This document shows, one piece after another, positions 25,540-34,682 of a stretch of DNA of 64,000 nucleotides. The notes beneath the pieces were generated by a model. It did not search any database. It was not told where the DNA came from and saw only the letters and a program-made list of their open reading frames with translations. Made by a program: the position numbers and the translations under genes. This DNA is from Saprospiraceae bacterium (lineage in GTDB: Bacteria > Bacteroidota > Bacteroidia > Chitinophagales > Saprospiraceae). Location: positions 56,340-120,339 of the forward strand of contig JAHDFP010000013.1 of NCBI GenBank assembly GCA_020628095.1, given 5' to 3'. Position 1 is the stretch's first letter, and each line of letters opens with the position of its first letter.

Positions 25540-26796
25540 TTAAAGTAGCTTCCTTCCTTTACGTTCTTTATCAAATTCGTTTTCGTCGATTCCTATTTCG
25601 GATTTCTTTTCATTACAAAGTTTTCCAACCGTGTTATCTACTATGTATTTAGTTATATACTTGGGAGTATAGAAAACACCATCCTTTTTCCTCTTAGTTT
25701 TGCTCTTGTCTATTACTTGTCCTTCAAGTTGAGCTTGTATTGTTTCGATTTCTGTAAGTGAATGTTCGAAGATGTGTCCAAGAATGTTTACACTTACTTC
25801 ACTTTCAAAATCGTAATTACTTAGATTGACAGTATGTTTGTAAAGTAAGTCGTCTGATATTTTTATTGAGTCGAGAATTTCATCTGGTGCAAATAAACCT
25901 CCATTGTAGGCAAAGATTTCATATTTCTTCCCTTCGTAACCAGTATTCATGTATCCGAAATACTTTTTGAATCGGCTATACAATGGTTGGTATTCATCGT
26001 ATTTATCTCTTAAATCAGTCCACTGGGTAACGATTTCTCTTATTGAGTTTGGAGGTAAAAGAAGGCGATCTTCTGCAAAGAATATGAATAGAAACCGATC
26101 AAGTAGCTTTTGAGTCTTCTTGAATAAGGTCAGTTTATCGTACTCAGAATTTTGTTTTTGTATGTCGTCAAATATCTCATTCCTGAATTGTGAATAATCT
26201 TTATATAATTGTTTGGTTACGGTTTCTTCACGTGTGAGTGATTCATCCTTTATTTGCTTGGGAATACCTTTTAATAGGTTCTCTTCAGACAAGCATAAAT
26301 AAAGAGTATGGAATCTTTCTTTTGTTAGTTGAAATAAATTGAATTCTTCATATTCGACAGCATTATCAATATAGAATCGTAGTTTTTCTAAGTTCGAGGT
26401 AATCACATAGGTGCAACCTGGTTGGTTATTCTTATATCCAAATGCTTGATTTTCAACTTTAGCAAGATCGACTGTATTTGTTCCTTTTAATTCAATGACT
26501 GCTATTGCTTTGTCCTCTTGTAGTATTGCACCATCGGTTTTCTTTGCCCCTTTGATGTTTTTGAGCTCGGTCGTTAAATTGAAATTTGGGTTAGGATTCT
26601 TTACGTATCCAAAAACGTTTACGAACAAATCAATTAGAAATTCGCCTTGATACTGTTCTTCTTTGGAGTTTCTTATGTTTTCTTGAATCTCTGGATTATG
26701 AAAATGAGTTGTGAATGCTTTCCAAGCTTTTTCTGCCTTTTCGGAATCAATTCCTTTGAGGTATTTATTTAAGACAGAATTTTGGAATAAGCTCAT
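25540..26796 (-). CDS. type IIG restriction-modification enzyme, N-terminal fragment (nuclease + helical connector)
   Basis: The 418-residue frame has an N-terminal PD-(D/E)xK nuclease: E52, D88 (KKTDGAIL) and E102-L-K104 (VIELKG). It is followed by the helical connector, and the start of the methyltransferase appears as GVFYTPKYITKYIVDNTVGKL near 375-395. It ends with KERKGRKLL and a stop exactly where homologous enzymes continue toward the DPACGSG motif, which is found in the next frame. The two pieces together make an enzyme of about 1040 residues that would methylate adenine at one site and cut nearby. The break lies in a purine-rich tract (GGAAGGAAG at 25560-25549), a place prone to slippage or sequencing error. 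Confidence 0.85.
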   Translation of the reverse strand: MSLFQNSVLNKYLKGIDSEKAEKAWKAFTTHFHNPEIQENIRNSKEEQYQGEFLIDLFVNVFGYVKNPNPNFNLTTELKNIKGAKKTDGAILQEDKAIAVIELKGTNTVDLAKVENQAFGYKNNQPGCTYVITSNLEKLRFYIDNAVEYEEFNLFQLTKERFHTLYLCLSEENLLKGIPKQIKDESLTREETVTKQLYKDYSQFRNEIFDDIQKQNSEYDKLTLFKKTQKLLDRFLFIFFAEDRLLLPPNSIREIVTQWTDLRDKYDEYQPLYSRFKKYFGYMNTGYEGKKYEIFAYNGGLFAPDEILDSIKISDDLLYKHTVNLSNYDFESEVSVNILGHIFEHSLTEIETIQAQLEGQVIDKSKTKRKKDGVFYTPKYITKYIVDNTVGKLCNEKKSEIGIDENEFDKERKGRKLL

Positions 26797-27064
26797 ATAT
26801 CATATTTTCTTTTACAAAGTTAGTTTTTCTTTTAGCGTTGGGAGATTATTACATGGCCAACCCGCAATCAGACACATTTGCTCTGTATTACCGAGAAGAA
26901 AGACAGAAAGGGAATAATTAGGTACAACAACCTATTGTTTTGGACCAACTAATAAGCCATTGCCTCATATATAAACCCTTGATTATCAATCAATCAATCC
27001 GATCCAACTGTTAAAAAAGTAACCTATTACGAAAAATCGTAATGCTTGGCATATTATTTGGACA
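26797..27064. other. intergenic region upstream of small RNA 2
   Basis: No convincing gene was found between the restriction-modification start and small RNA 2. A 22-codon frame at 26854-26922 (+) exists but has no support. TTGGCATATTATTTGG at 27046-27061 resembles a sigma-54 -24/-12 site except for G in place of C at the -12 dinucleotide, and it could drive small RNA 2. Confidence 0.35.
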
Positions 27065-27131
27065 GTAGAGAGTATTGAGTTTTGGTTATTAAATTGAGTA
27101 AGGCCCGTGGGTGGTACCACGGGTTTTTTTT
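27065..27131 (+). ncRNA. putative small RNA 2 (family with 18094-18162)
   Basis: GTATTG is followed by the same 19-nt block (AGTTTTGGTTATTAAATTG, 27078-27096) as in small RNA 1. A short spacer and a strong terminator come next: CCCGTGG (27104-27110), a six-base loop, CCACGGG (27117-27123) and T8. The terminator differs completely in sequence from that of copy 1, so the block is conserved on its own account. It ends about 150 bp before the alanine dehydrogenase start and so would be a free transcript, or an attenuated leader of that gene. The 5' end is estimated. Confidence 0.6.
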
Positions 27132-27279
27132 ATTGCCGTTACCGAAAATAATTCGCTATTCCCGCTCTTGCTTTTTGACCTATAAATAGACTTTTCTTAT
27201 TCTTGTCATCACATCATGTGAGTTTTTATTTCTTTCCTTATTATTACATTATCATTAATAACTAATCAACCTAACCAAA

Positions 27280-28380
27280 ATGATTATAGGTGTTCCTAAA
27301 GAAATTAAGAACAACGAAAACCGTGTTGCTCTTACCCCTGCTGGTGCATTAGAACTTACTAAGAGAGGACATAAGGTATTTGTCCAAAAAACAGCGGGAG
27401 AAGGATCAGGATTCTCAGATGTAGAATACAAAAAAGCAGGAGCGAAGATGCTCCCTACGATAAAAGATGTCTACAAAAAGGCGGAAATGATCATCAAGGT
27501 CAAAGAGCCTATCAAGCAAGAATATAGCCTGGTCAAAAAAGACCAGTTGCTATTCACCTATTTCCATTTTGCCTCCTCTCGCCCACTGACTAATGCGATG
27601 ATCAAAAGCAAATCCGTCTGTCTCGCTTACGAGACGGTCACTAATCCTGACGGTTCTCTGCCTTTGCTTATTCCGATGTCTGAGGTGGCTGGTAGAATGG
27701 CTATACAGCAGGGTGCCAAGTATCTAGAAAAACCGATGAAAGGTCGCGGTATACTGTTAGGTGGTGTACCTGGTGTACCGCCAGCTAATGTTTTGATATT
27801 GGGAGGTGGTGTCGTCGGGACACAAGCGGCTAAAATGGCTGCTGGTCTCGGAGCCAATGTCACCATCATGGATATCAATCTCCAGCGACTCAGATATCTC
27901 TCAGATGTCATGCCCGCCAATGTCATGACTCAGTACTCCAACGAATATAATATCAGAAAAGCCATAAAGTATCATGATCTCATCGTGGGCGCGGTACTTA
28001 TTCCCGGCGCGAAAGCGCCGCACCTCATAACAAGAGAGATGCTACAGGATATGAATAAGGGCACCGTACTCGTCGATGTGGCGGTGGATCAGGGAGGATG
28101 TATAGAAACATGCAAACCGACCACTCATGCTAAGCCTATATATATCATCGATGATATAGTACATTATTGTGTGGCTAATATGCCTGGCGCCGTTCCTTAT
28201 ACGAGCACCATTGCATTGACTAATGCGACGCTCCCGTATGCAATAAAATTAGCTGATCAAGGCTGGCAAAAAGCGACCGAAGATGATGCAGGACTCAAAG
28301 AAGGGCTTAATGTAATCAATGGTCATGTGGTGCATAAAGGGGTATCGGATGCTTTTAATATGAAATTGCAAGAGATCTAG
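27280..28380 (+). CDS. ald: alanine dehydrogenase
   Basis: The enzyme converts L-alanine plus NAD+ to pyruvate, ammonia and NADH. The 366-residue length is standard. The N-terminal IGVPKEIKNNENRVALTPAG and GHKVFVQKTAGEGSGFSD blocks, LFTYFHFA, SEVAGRMA, and the Rossmann segment VLILGGGVVGTQAAKMAAGLGA with a following acidic residue (IMD) are all clear. The C-terminal part has VDVAVDQGGCIET and VANMPGAVPYTSTIAL. All are intact. It stands alone, 150 bp behind small RNA 2, and could be under control of the Lrp-type regulator at 6565; that is inference from family habit. Confidence 0.97.
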   Translation: MIIGVPKEIKNNENRVALTPAGALELTKRGHKVFVQKTAGEGSGFSDVEYKKAGAKMLPTIKDVYKKAEMIIKVKEPIKQEYSLVKKDQLLFTYFHFASSRPLTNAMIKSKSVCLAYETVTNPDGSLPLLIPMSEVAGRMAIQQGAKYLEKPMKGRGILLGGVPGVPPANVLILGGGVVGTQAAKMAAGLGANVTIMDINLQRLRYLSDVMPANVMTQYSNEYNIRKAIKYHDLIVGAVLIPGAKAPHLITREMLQDMNKGTVLVDVAVDQGGCIETCKPTTHAKPIYIIDDIVHYCVANMPGAVPYTSTIALTNATLPYAIKLADQGWQKATEDDAGLKEGLNVINGHVVHKGVSDAFNMKLQEI

Positions 28381-28526
28381 TCAGGTCTTATATATAAAAT
28401 ATCATATATATCTTCTGCAAATAATATTACAGATATAATATTCTGCGTTCGCGATTTTTCATTTAGGATAAATTTACATAATTTCAATTTTGTGAAATAT
28501 TTATTGCTCATCCAAAATCTTACTAA

Positions 28527-28775
28527 ATGAATATTACTTATAACGAATTAAGACAAATCAAACACAATTTACCAACTGGCAGTGTAAGTAGGATAGCCAA
28601 AACTTTAAACTTAGATGAACAGACAGTAAGAAATTATTTTGGAGCTAGTGATTATGATGACGGTGATATTGCCGGCAAACACGTCCAGCCAGGACCCAAT
28701 GGCGGTATTGTCAATATAGAAAACACCATGATACTCGACCTCGCCAAAAAAATCATCCAAGAAAGCTCTAACTAA
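28527..28775 (+). CDS. small DNA-binding-like conserved protein
   Basis: The 82-residue protein starts with a helix-turn-helix-like segment (MNITYNELRQIKHNLPTGSVSRIAKTLNLDEQTVRNYFG), then an acidic glycine-containing middle and a C-terminal helix (MILDLAKKIIQESS). Comparable small proteins are common in Bacteroidota; a nucleoid or regulatory role is plausible but unproven. It ends at the bidirectional terminator shared with the secreted-protein gene on the other strand. Confidence 0.75.
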   Translation: MNITYNELRQIKHNLPTGSVSRIAKTLNLDEQTVRNYFGASDYDDGDIAGKHVQPGPNGGIVNIENTMILDLAKKIIQESSN

Positions 28776-28789
28776 AAAGAAAAGCAATG

Positions 28790-28823
28790 AAAAAAGGGAA
28801 TCAGTTTTGATTCCCTTTTTTTT
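28790..28823. terminator. bidirectional intrinsic terminator
   Basis: GGGAATCA (28796-28803) pairs with TGATTCCC (28808-28815) around a GTTT loop. A T-run (28816-28823) lies on the plus strand and an A-run (28790-28795) on the other side, so it can stop transcription of both convergent genes (28527 + and 28830 -). Confidence 0.9.
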
Positions 28824-28829
28824 GCCTAC

Positions 28830-31800
28830 TTAAAGTTTTATAAATCTTTGAATAATTGATTCTTGGCTATTATTGACCATTATTAAATACACACCCGCAG
28901 CATAACTTGAAACATCCAAAGAGTGAATACTTTCGGTAACAAGTCCTTTACTGACTAATTCTCCAGATGAATTATAAATCTCCAAACTAAAGGTACTTTT
29001 GAAGTTCGACTCAATATTTAATATATTGGTAACAGGATTTGGTCTTACGGTTAGAACTCTCTTATTTTCAATTAGATAATCATCTTCTACTTCCCGTTCT
29101 CTAGTATTAATTCTAATTGAACCAATATTAGAAGATCCTGAACATTCAGCATCTAAGTACCAAACAGTATTGCCAATACCACAATTATCTGCCAGTACCT
29201 CAACATCAATATTGTCATTTTCTCCCACAAAAATTTCAGCAATAAAGTCTTGTCCTGAACCACCTATGGCATTGCAAGCAGGGTAGCTCGAATCAACTTG
29301 AGATTGAGTAAAATTCCTTGAATATGGAGACGAATCAACCACTATTGCACCATTTTTTCTAACAATTAACTGATCTGGGACTGTTGCAGAGTTAAATATT
29401 ATGGTTAATAACCCATAGCCATCCGAAACAAATGAAGCAAACCAGTCACTATTTCCGCTAGCACTAGTATTTATTGAATTGCACAAATCCTCTAAATGAT
29501 TACATCCATTCTCCACAACTACTAAGTACTCCAAATCTTTGCAAGGTTCATTGGCTGCTTTAAGATAAAAAGTATACACCCCTTCCTCTTCAAAATTATA
29601 GTAGTAACTCTCTACACTAAGAAAACCAACCTCATTATAATAACCATTGTCTCCTTCAATAATCAAAAAATAATTATCTACATCTTGACCAGAAACCTCC
29701 AAGGAGGCACCGCAAACATTAGGAATAAAATTTATAAATTCTTCACAATCAAGGTTACAATCGATAGGCTCACCGGCATTTTCCCTTAAGTTAATATAAC
29801 TGACGTACCCTAACTTAGTATTATCGCTGAAAGCATAGAAAGTCATGTCCCCAATCTTTCTTTCGAAAGTATTATTACCCTCTATTTCCCCTCCAAAGAA
29901 CAATACTTTATTAGAATAAAATATATCCTTAACTGTTTCCCTCGATACTGTTTCGTAATGGTATGTCTCGGTAATAATCTTAGATGAGTTTAATTCTACA
30001 ATAATTATGTCATTTCCTCCAGTAGGACTAGGTAAGTTTTCATTACTTACAGAAGGATCATCACCGACATTAAAAGCAATATATATATTGCCCTTTTCGT
30101 CGATCTCTATATTGGGTACAACAGAGTTTATATTAGGAATATCTATATATTTAGAACCTTGGTAATTTCCATTATCATCAATCTCAAAAAGAATAACTTT
30201 TTCTTCGCTTGTACCAAATCTCTTGTAATTCTTATAGTATAAATCACCTGTTCCCCTAAATAAATAGTACTTCCTTGATTTATCCGAATTATACTCAGTG
30301 CTCAAAAGTTCAAGTGTGCCAGTGGCCTTCACATCAGAATTAATTTCTAATCCAGTACTTTTCATTTCTGCTTCAAGTATAGTTCCAGCATCAAAACTAT
30401 AACTAACACCATCCACGTTAATTAATTGATCATTTGAAATAACATTATAGAAGAGTGAATTAGAATGCTTGCTTGGCTCTGAAAGGAAATTGTCTGAATT
30501 AACAAAATGTCTTTGGCCAAAACTTCCATCCTTTTTAATCTCCATCATAAAGTCTCCTTCATCAATTGTTCCAGAAAGAAGTTGACTATTTATACTAAGT
30601 CCTCCTTCATAAGAGCCTTTTAATAAGTAATCTTCCTCACCATAAAACGAATAATTGTTTAATTCAAGAGTATTTCCAGAGTGAAGAACATTATCAACAA
30701 AACTTGTAGGGTCACCACTCAAAAGTTGAAATCTATTTGATTGAATAGAATCTCCTATAATATAGTTGCCATAACCCTCTTTTGACAATTCAAAAGAATA
30801 CAAAATATTCCAAGAGTATGTGTACTCATATATTCGTTCTCTTAAGTGATGATAATAACGTGACTCCGACCTTGTGCCTTTATAAATTCCATTAGGATAA
30901 TTTCTACCAAAGCCATCTGTAGAAAAACCAAAAGTACTAAACAAAGTATTCTCCGACTTTGAAGTTACGAATTGAACCTCCTCAGAATTTTGTCCACAAT
31001 CATCATGAAGTCCTGTAATGTAATCATCAGCATCAAGACTAATAAATGTTGGTTGAGGATTATCTGAATTACAAGCAACCCAAAGCCCAGGTGTACCATT
31101 CATTTGCCCCTCTATGGATTCGCAAGAATGAAAGAATTCACCAACCCCCGAAAAATTAGGACGATCATCTATGTCAAAAACCTCGCAATCCGAATTTTCT
31201 AAATCAGGTATCGTATGCACTGAAAAATCGTTCAAGCAGATCACTATTTCAGCGCACTTCATTGCGTCAAGATACTCCTCCAAATTTTCTTCACTCAAAT
31301 AAGCCTCCAATTCGCTACCTTCAAATTCTTCCATTTCTTCATATCTTTCTCTATTAGTCCATAAACCAAATAAATTAAAAGACCTTTGTTCGCAAGAACC
31401 AAAGAACCCATGTTCCTCAATTGTTTCTTCATCATTAATATTGATATTGATATTAAAAATCGAACCCTGCGTATACAAATTCCAATGTTCTGGCAGAAAA
31501 TCAAGACCACATATCGTATAGTTATTGCTAAAAAATAAAGCAAGTCTACATTTAACAACTATACAGCCATTATCTAAACGAACATTACCAACATGATCAC
31601 CATGAAATACGTTACCGCCCCAACCATTTTGGAAACAAAAAGGATCTTGAGGGCACACAAATACTTGTGCACACAAATCTATTTCCCAGTTCATACTTCC
31701 ATAAGATTCACCGTGACGTTGTAAAAGCTCATCATGCTCTCCCTGTCTTATTTTTTCCGCATCAATATCAAAAGTTTCGATAAGCTCATCGAAACAAAAA

Positions 31801-33899
31801 ACATCTGCAGAACCGCAATCTAAAGAATTACCAAAAGGGTTAATATTAGTTGCTATTGTACCCCAAAAATCTTTACTATCATCACAACTCTCATTTATTT
31901 CGAAGCGACTTGGCTCAACAACACCATTCTGAATTTCGGTATCCCTACAAACTATATCATAAATACACTCGTAAATATGATCTATCTCCACTCCATCTAC
32001 CATTAGTGGGTTATGGGAGGAATAGGTCCTAGTAAAGTCCTCTTCACCTATAAAAAATGGAAACTGATAATTACAAATCTCTCCGCTTGCTGTCTGCTGT
32101 AGAATATTCAAATAGTATTGTTCGTTACCTGCAAGTTCATCAAGTTCTATTAATATTGGATTAGAATTGTCGCCTATGGTCATTGGCCATTGACCGTTAC
32201 CACAATCATTACATGGTGCACCCACTTCGAAGTAAACATCTGTAATGAGATTGTTAGGATTATCAATCTCAATTTTTACACTGCCGTCATTGATATTGGC
32301 GCAGGCATCAATTGTCTCTGTAATTTCTATCGGGAATAACTCAATAGATTCTTCCGCTGTACAGCCTAAGGCATCTGTAACAGTAAGTGTATATGTGTCA
32401 AAACCTAAGTTTACCGCTTTATCCTTAATACTACCGTTACTCCAGTTATAAAGAAATGGCGGGTTTTCTCCGTCCACTTCCACTTCTATCTCATGCTGAT
32501 CACAAGTATTTGGCGAGTAAGAAGGTAACAATGTCACTGATAAATCATAATCGGTTACAGTAAAACAAAATCTTCTGTCCTTGTAGCAGTTAGAACTTAT
32601 AGCCACACAATATACTCCAGCCTCTAAATTTTCGCGTACCAATCTACCAGTAGGAATATCATCCCATACGACAACCCCAGGATAAGAAACACCATCCGTA
32701 TTAGACCCTCCCGTATATTCTATTTCTATTCTGCCCGTCGGTTGATTTCTGCATGATTTAGTAATCTCCTGAAAAGACAACTCAATTGGCTTCTCGATAC
32801 CAACAAAAAAATTCTTAATCACCTCGCAATCACTAAATCTATGACTAATAGTAACTGAATAGTTGCCTGGTCTAAGGTTAGTTATTGTTCTTCCATCAGG
32901 AGAAGTTTTGAATGTATGATCTCCAGACCAAGTAAAGTCAAAAAATGGTATTCCAAATAATTCTTCCCTATGACTAAGAATTGTAATTTGCCCTTCGTTT
33001 CCAGCATCCGAGCAAGCGTAAGCAATGATGTGCTGCACATCATTAAACTCGGGGCACTCACAATCCCAGCCTACTTCAAAATCCATAGAAGCGGAAGAGC
33101 AACCGTCAGAAATAGTAGCTGAATAGACATCTGGAAAAAGGTCTTGTCTCTCATTAGTCCGATTAAATTCGTCAGTATCATCCCATGATATCTGAATGGG
33201 CCAATAACCAGACCAATTATGCTCTCTTTCTCCATTATAAATATCAAAAGAAATACCTCCTAAATCGCCATTGGGACAAACCCCTTGAATATTTACATTA
33301 GTAAACTCTATGGGATCACTTGTCGTTATCTCAAAACATCTTTCCGAACTACACTCGGTAAAATTCCTAGTAACTGTAACGCAATATCGACCATTAGGCA
33401 AGCTATGAGCATAATGAAAATTATCACCTAAGAATTGACCTGTTGGCACATCTGGATCCCAATTAAAGTTATAGTCATTATTTATAAAAACGATTGTCCC
33501 ATTTTCCTCTCCTTCATTACAGTTATTCATTTGTGAATAATTTAAATCTGTAATGCAATCGCATTCAATGTATAATTCTGTGGAAGCTTTTCCGCATAAA
33601 GCATCTGTTGCTTCTACGCTATATAATCCTTCTGGCACAGAACGAAGATCTTCTTCATTATTTTCTCCAGAAATGTCAAAAACTTGCTTTACGATTTCTC
33701 CATTAGAATCATACCACGTAATATCATAAGGAGAAAAGCCACCATTTATACTCAAATCAACTCTACCATTCTGACAGTCGTGTAAAACCGTTGAGTTAGA
33801 AATACTAACAGTTAGTGGTTCTTGAGAAAAAGAGTAGGCACGACAACAAGTGATTAATAATGCAATAAGAATTCTTATCACGATGATTGGATTTGTCAT
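28830..33899 (-). CDS. very large secreted protein with SprB-like repeats and T9SS C-terminal sorting signal
   Basis: The 1689-residue protein has a signal peptide (about 1-26). Its N-terminal third holds repeated SprB/Ig-like modules of the form NGGFSPYDITWYDSNG, PPFLYNWSNG, GTYSVT-type, with paired cysteines at each module end (CDCITDL, CECPEFN). A cysteine-rich middle (about 600-950) and a long beta-rich part that resembles gliding- or adhesion-type propeller sequence (about 1000-1450) follow. The C-terminal 80 residues are a classic type A T9SS signal: VRPNPVTNILNIES, LEIYNSSGELV and AAGVYLIMVN, ending IQRFIKL. It should be exported by T9SS and attached to the surface or released. It is the last of three genes transcribed in the same direction (34683, 33920, 28830). 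Ligand unknown. Confidence 0.9.
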   Translation of the reverse strand: MTNPIIVIRILIALLITCCRAYSFSQEPLTVSISNSTVLHDCQNGRVDLSINGGFSPYDITWYDSNGEIVKQVFDISGENNEEDLRSVPEGLYSVEATDALCGKASTELYIECDCITDLNYSQMNNCNEGEENGTIVFINNDYNFNWDPDVPTGQFLGDNFHYAHSLPNGRYCVTVTRNFTECSSERCFEITTSDPIEFTNVNIQGVCPNGDLGGISFDIYNGEREHNWSGYWPIQISWDDTDEFNRTNERQDLFPDVYSATISDGCSSASMDFEVGWDCECPEFNDVQHIIAYACSDAGNEGQITILSHREELFGIPFFDFTWSGDHTFKTSPDGRTITNLRPGNYSVTISHRFSDCEVIKNFFVGIEKPIELSFQEITKSCRNQPTGRIEIEYTGGSNTDGVSYPGVVVWDDIPTGRLVRENLEAGVYCVAISSNCYKDRRFCFTVTDYDLSVTLLPSYSPNTCDQHEIEVEVDGENPPFLYNWSNGSIKDKAVNLGFDTYTLTVTDALGCTAEESIELFPIEITETIDACANINDGSVKIEIDNPNNLITDVYFEVGAPCNDCGNGQWPMTIGDNSNPILIELDELAGNEQYYLNILQQTASGEICNYQFPFFIGEEDFTRTYSSHNPLMVDGVEIDHIYECIYDIVCRDTEIQNGVVEPSRFEINESCDDSKDFWGTIATNINPFGNSLDCGSADVFCFDELIETFDIDAEKIRQGEHDELLQRHGESYGSMNWEIDLCAQVFVCPQDPFCFQNGWGGNVFHGDHVGNVRLDNGCIVVKCRLALFFSNNYTICGLDFLPEHWNLYTQGSIFNINININDEETIEEHGFFGSCEQRSFNLFGLWTNRERYEEMEEFEGSELEAYLSEENLEEYLDAMKCAEIVICLNDFSVHTIPDLENSDCEVFDIDDRPNFSGVGEFFHSCESIEGQMNGTPGLWVACNSDNPQPTFISLDADDYITGLHDDCGQNSEEVQFVTSKSENTLFSTFGFSTDGFGRNYPNGIYKGTRSESRYYHHLRERIYEYTYSWNILYSFELSKEGYGNYIIGDSIQSNRFQLLSGDPTSFVDNVLHSGNTLELNNYSFYGEEDYLLKGSYEGGLSINSQLLSGTIDEGDFMMEIKKDGSFGQRHFVNSDNFLSEPSKHSNSLFYNVISNDQLINVDGVSYSFDAGTILEAEMKSTGLEINSDVKATGTLELLSTEYNSDKSRKYYLFRGTGDLYYKNYKRFGTSEEKVILFEIDDNGNYQGSKYIDIPNINSVVPNIEIDEKGNIYIAFNVGDDPSVSNENLPSPTGGNDIIIVELNSSKIITETYHYETVSRETVKDIFYSNKVLFFGGEIEGNNTFERKIGDMTFYAFSDNTKLGYVSYINLRENAGEPIDCNLDCEEFINFIPNVCGASLEVSGQDVDNYFLIIEGDNGYYNEVGFLSVESYYYNFEEEGVYTFYLKAANEPCKDLEYLVVVENGCNHLEDLCNSINTSASGNSDWFASFVSDGYGLLTIIFNSATVPDQLIVRKNGAIVVDSSPYSRNFTQSQVDSSYPACNAIGGSGQDFIAEIFVGENDNIDVEVLADNCGIGNTVWYLDAECSGSSNIGSIRINTREREVEDDYLIENKRVLTVRPNPVTNILNIESNFKSTFSLEIYNSSGELVSKGLVTESIHSLDVSSYAAGVYLIMVNNSQESIIQRFIKL

Positions 33900-33919
33900 A
33901 ATACAATATTTCTGGAAGT

Positions 33920-34666
33920 TTAATTTTGAATCAACAATTCATTTCTGTTTGTCTTTGGAGTGGCAAAAAAAAGTTTTTCAACATTAAAATTATTTTGTTC
34001 CGTCTCAAACACCTTGAAAACATTTTCAGCCTTATCAATTACGGATAATGAATTATCTCTAACAAATAATTGAAAGGGGGGGAATAACTTTACACTCGAA
34101 CAACCACAAAATTCCAATGTCAATTTTCCCTCTACGCTTTCATACATACAGAGTTCTTCTTTATAATAGCTAGCTAGTATTATCTGCTTCTTACGTGTTA
34201 CAGTAAAATCGTAAAACAACTCTTCAAAGTCTTCCTTAAAGAAGCCTCTATTATGCAATCTGGAGAGAAAATATATATCCAAAGGATCAGAATCCAATGA
34301 TTTGATATCTGTACGTGATACAATTTCATTAGATACTAATTTCAACATATCAATTGTATGGATTCGCAGATCGTAAAAACCTTTAAATTTAGTATCAAAT
34401 GAAATATAGTATAACCTATCATCTCTTAAGTACCATGGTATAGGATTATTCGAAAGCACTGTGTAATTCCAAATCGGCGTTTGAACATCGATTATATTGC
34501 TATTCAAGGGTTTTTGTCTTAATATTATATTGTCTAAATCTTCATTAACAATTACTCTACTTATAATTCCATTCTGCGATATTGCCCGCGGTTGAAAATA
34601 ATTTTGACCAAAACCAATACAAGAACTAAACAATAATACTTGTACTAAATAAAACAATTTTCTCAT
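33920..34666 (-). CDS. hypothetical secreted protein
   Basis: The 248-residue product starts with a signal peptide (MRKLFYLVQVLLFSSCIGFGQ, cleavage near residue 21). The mature part is beta-rich with no recognised motif and a few cysteines (GCSS). It has neither a T9SS signal nor membrane helices. It lies 16 bp after the transglutaminase-like gene and 20 bp before the giant T9SS cargo gene, so the three are probably one operon. A role in processing or display of the giant protein is possible but only suggested by position. Confidence 0.75.
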   Translation of the reverse strand: MRKLFYLVQVLLFSSCIGFGQNYFQPRAISQNGIISRVIVNEDLDNIILRQKPLNSNIIDVQTPIWNYTVLSNNPIPWYLRDDRLYYISFDTKFKGFYDLRIHTIDMLKLVSNEIVSRTDIKSLDSDPLDIYFLSRLHNRGFFKEDFEELFYDFTVTRKKQIILASYYKEELCMYESVEGKLTLEFCGCSSVKLFPPFQLFVRDNSLSVIDKAENVFKVFETEQNNFNVEKLFFATPKTNRNELLIQN

Positions 34667-34682
34667 GTTATTATTTTGAAGG

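Noticed and set aside
26854..26922. 22-codon plus-strand frame upstream of small RNA 2
   Set aside because: Too short and without conservation or start signal.
27046..27061. Sigma-54-like promoter TTGGCA-N6-TTTGG
   Set aside because: The -12 dinucleotide is GG instead of GC, so it was noted inside another entry and not called as a promoter.
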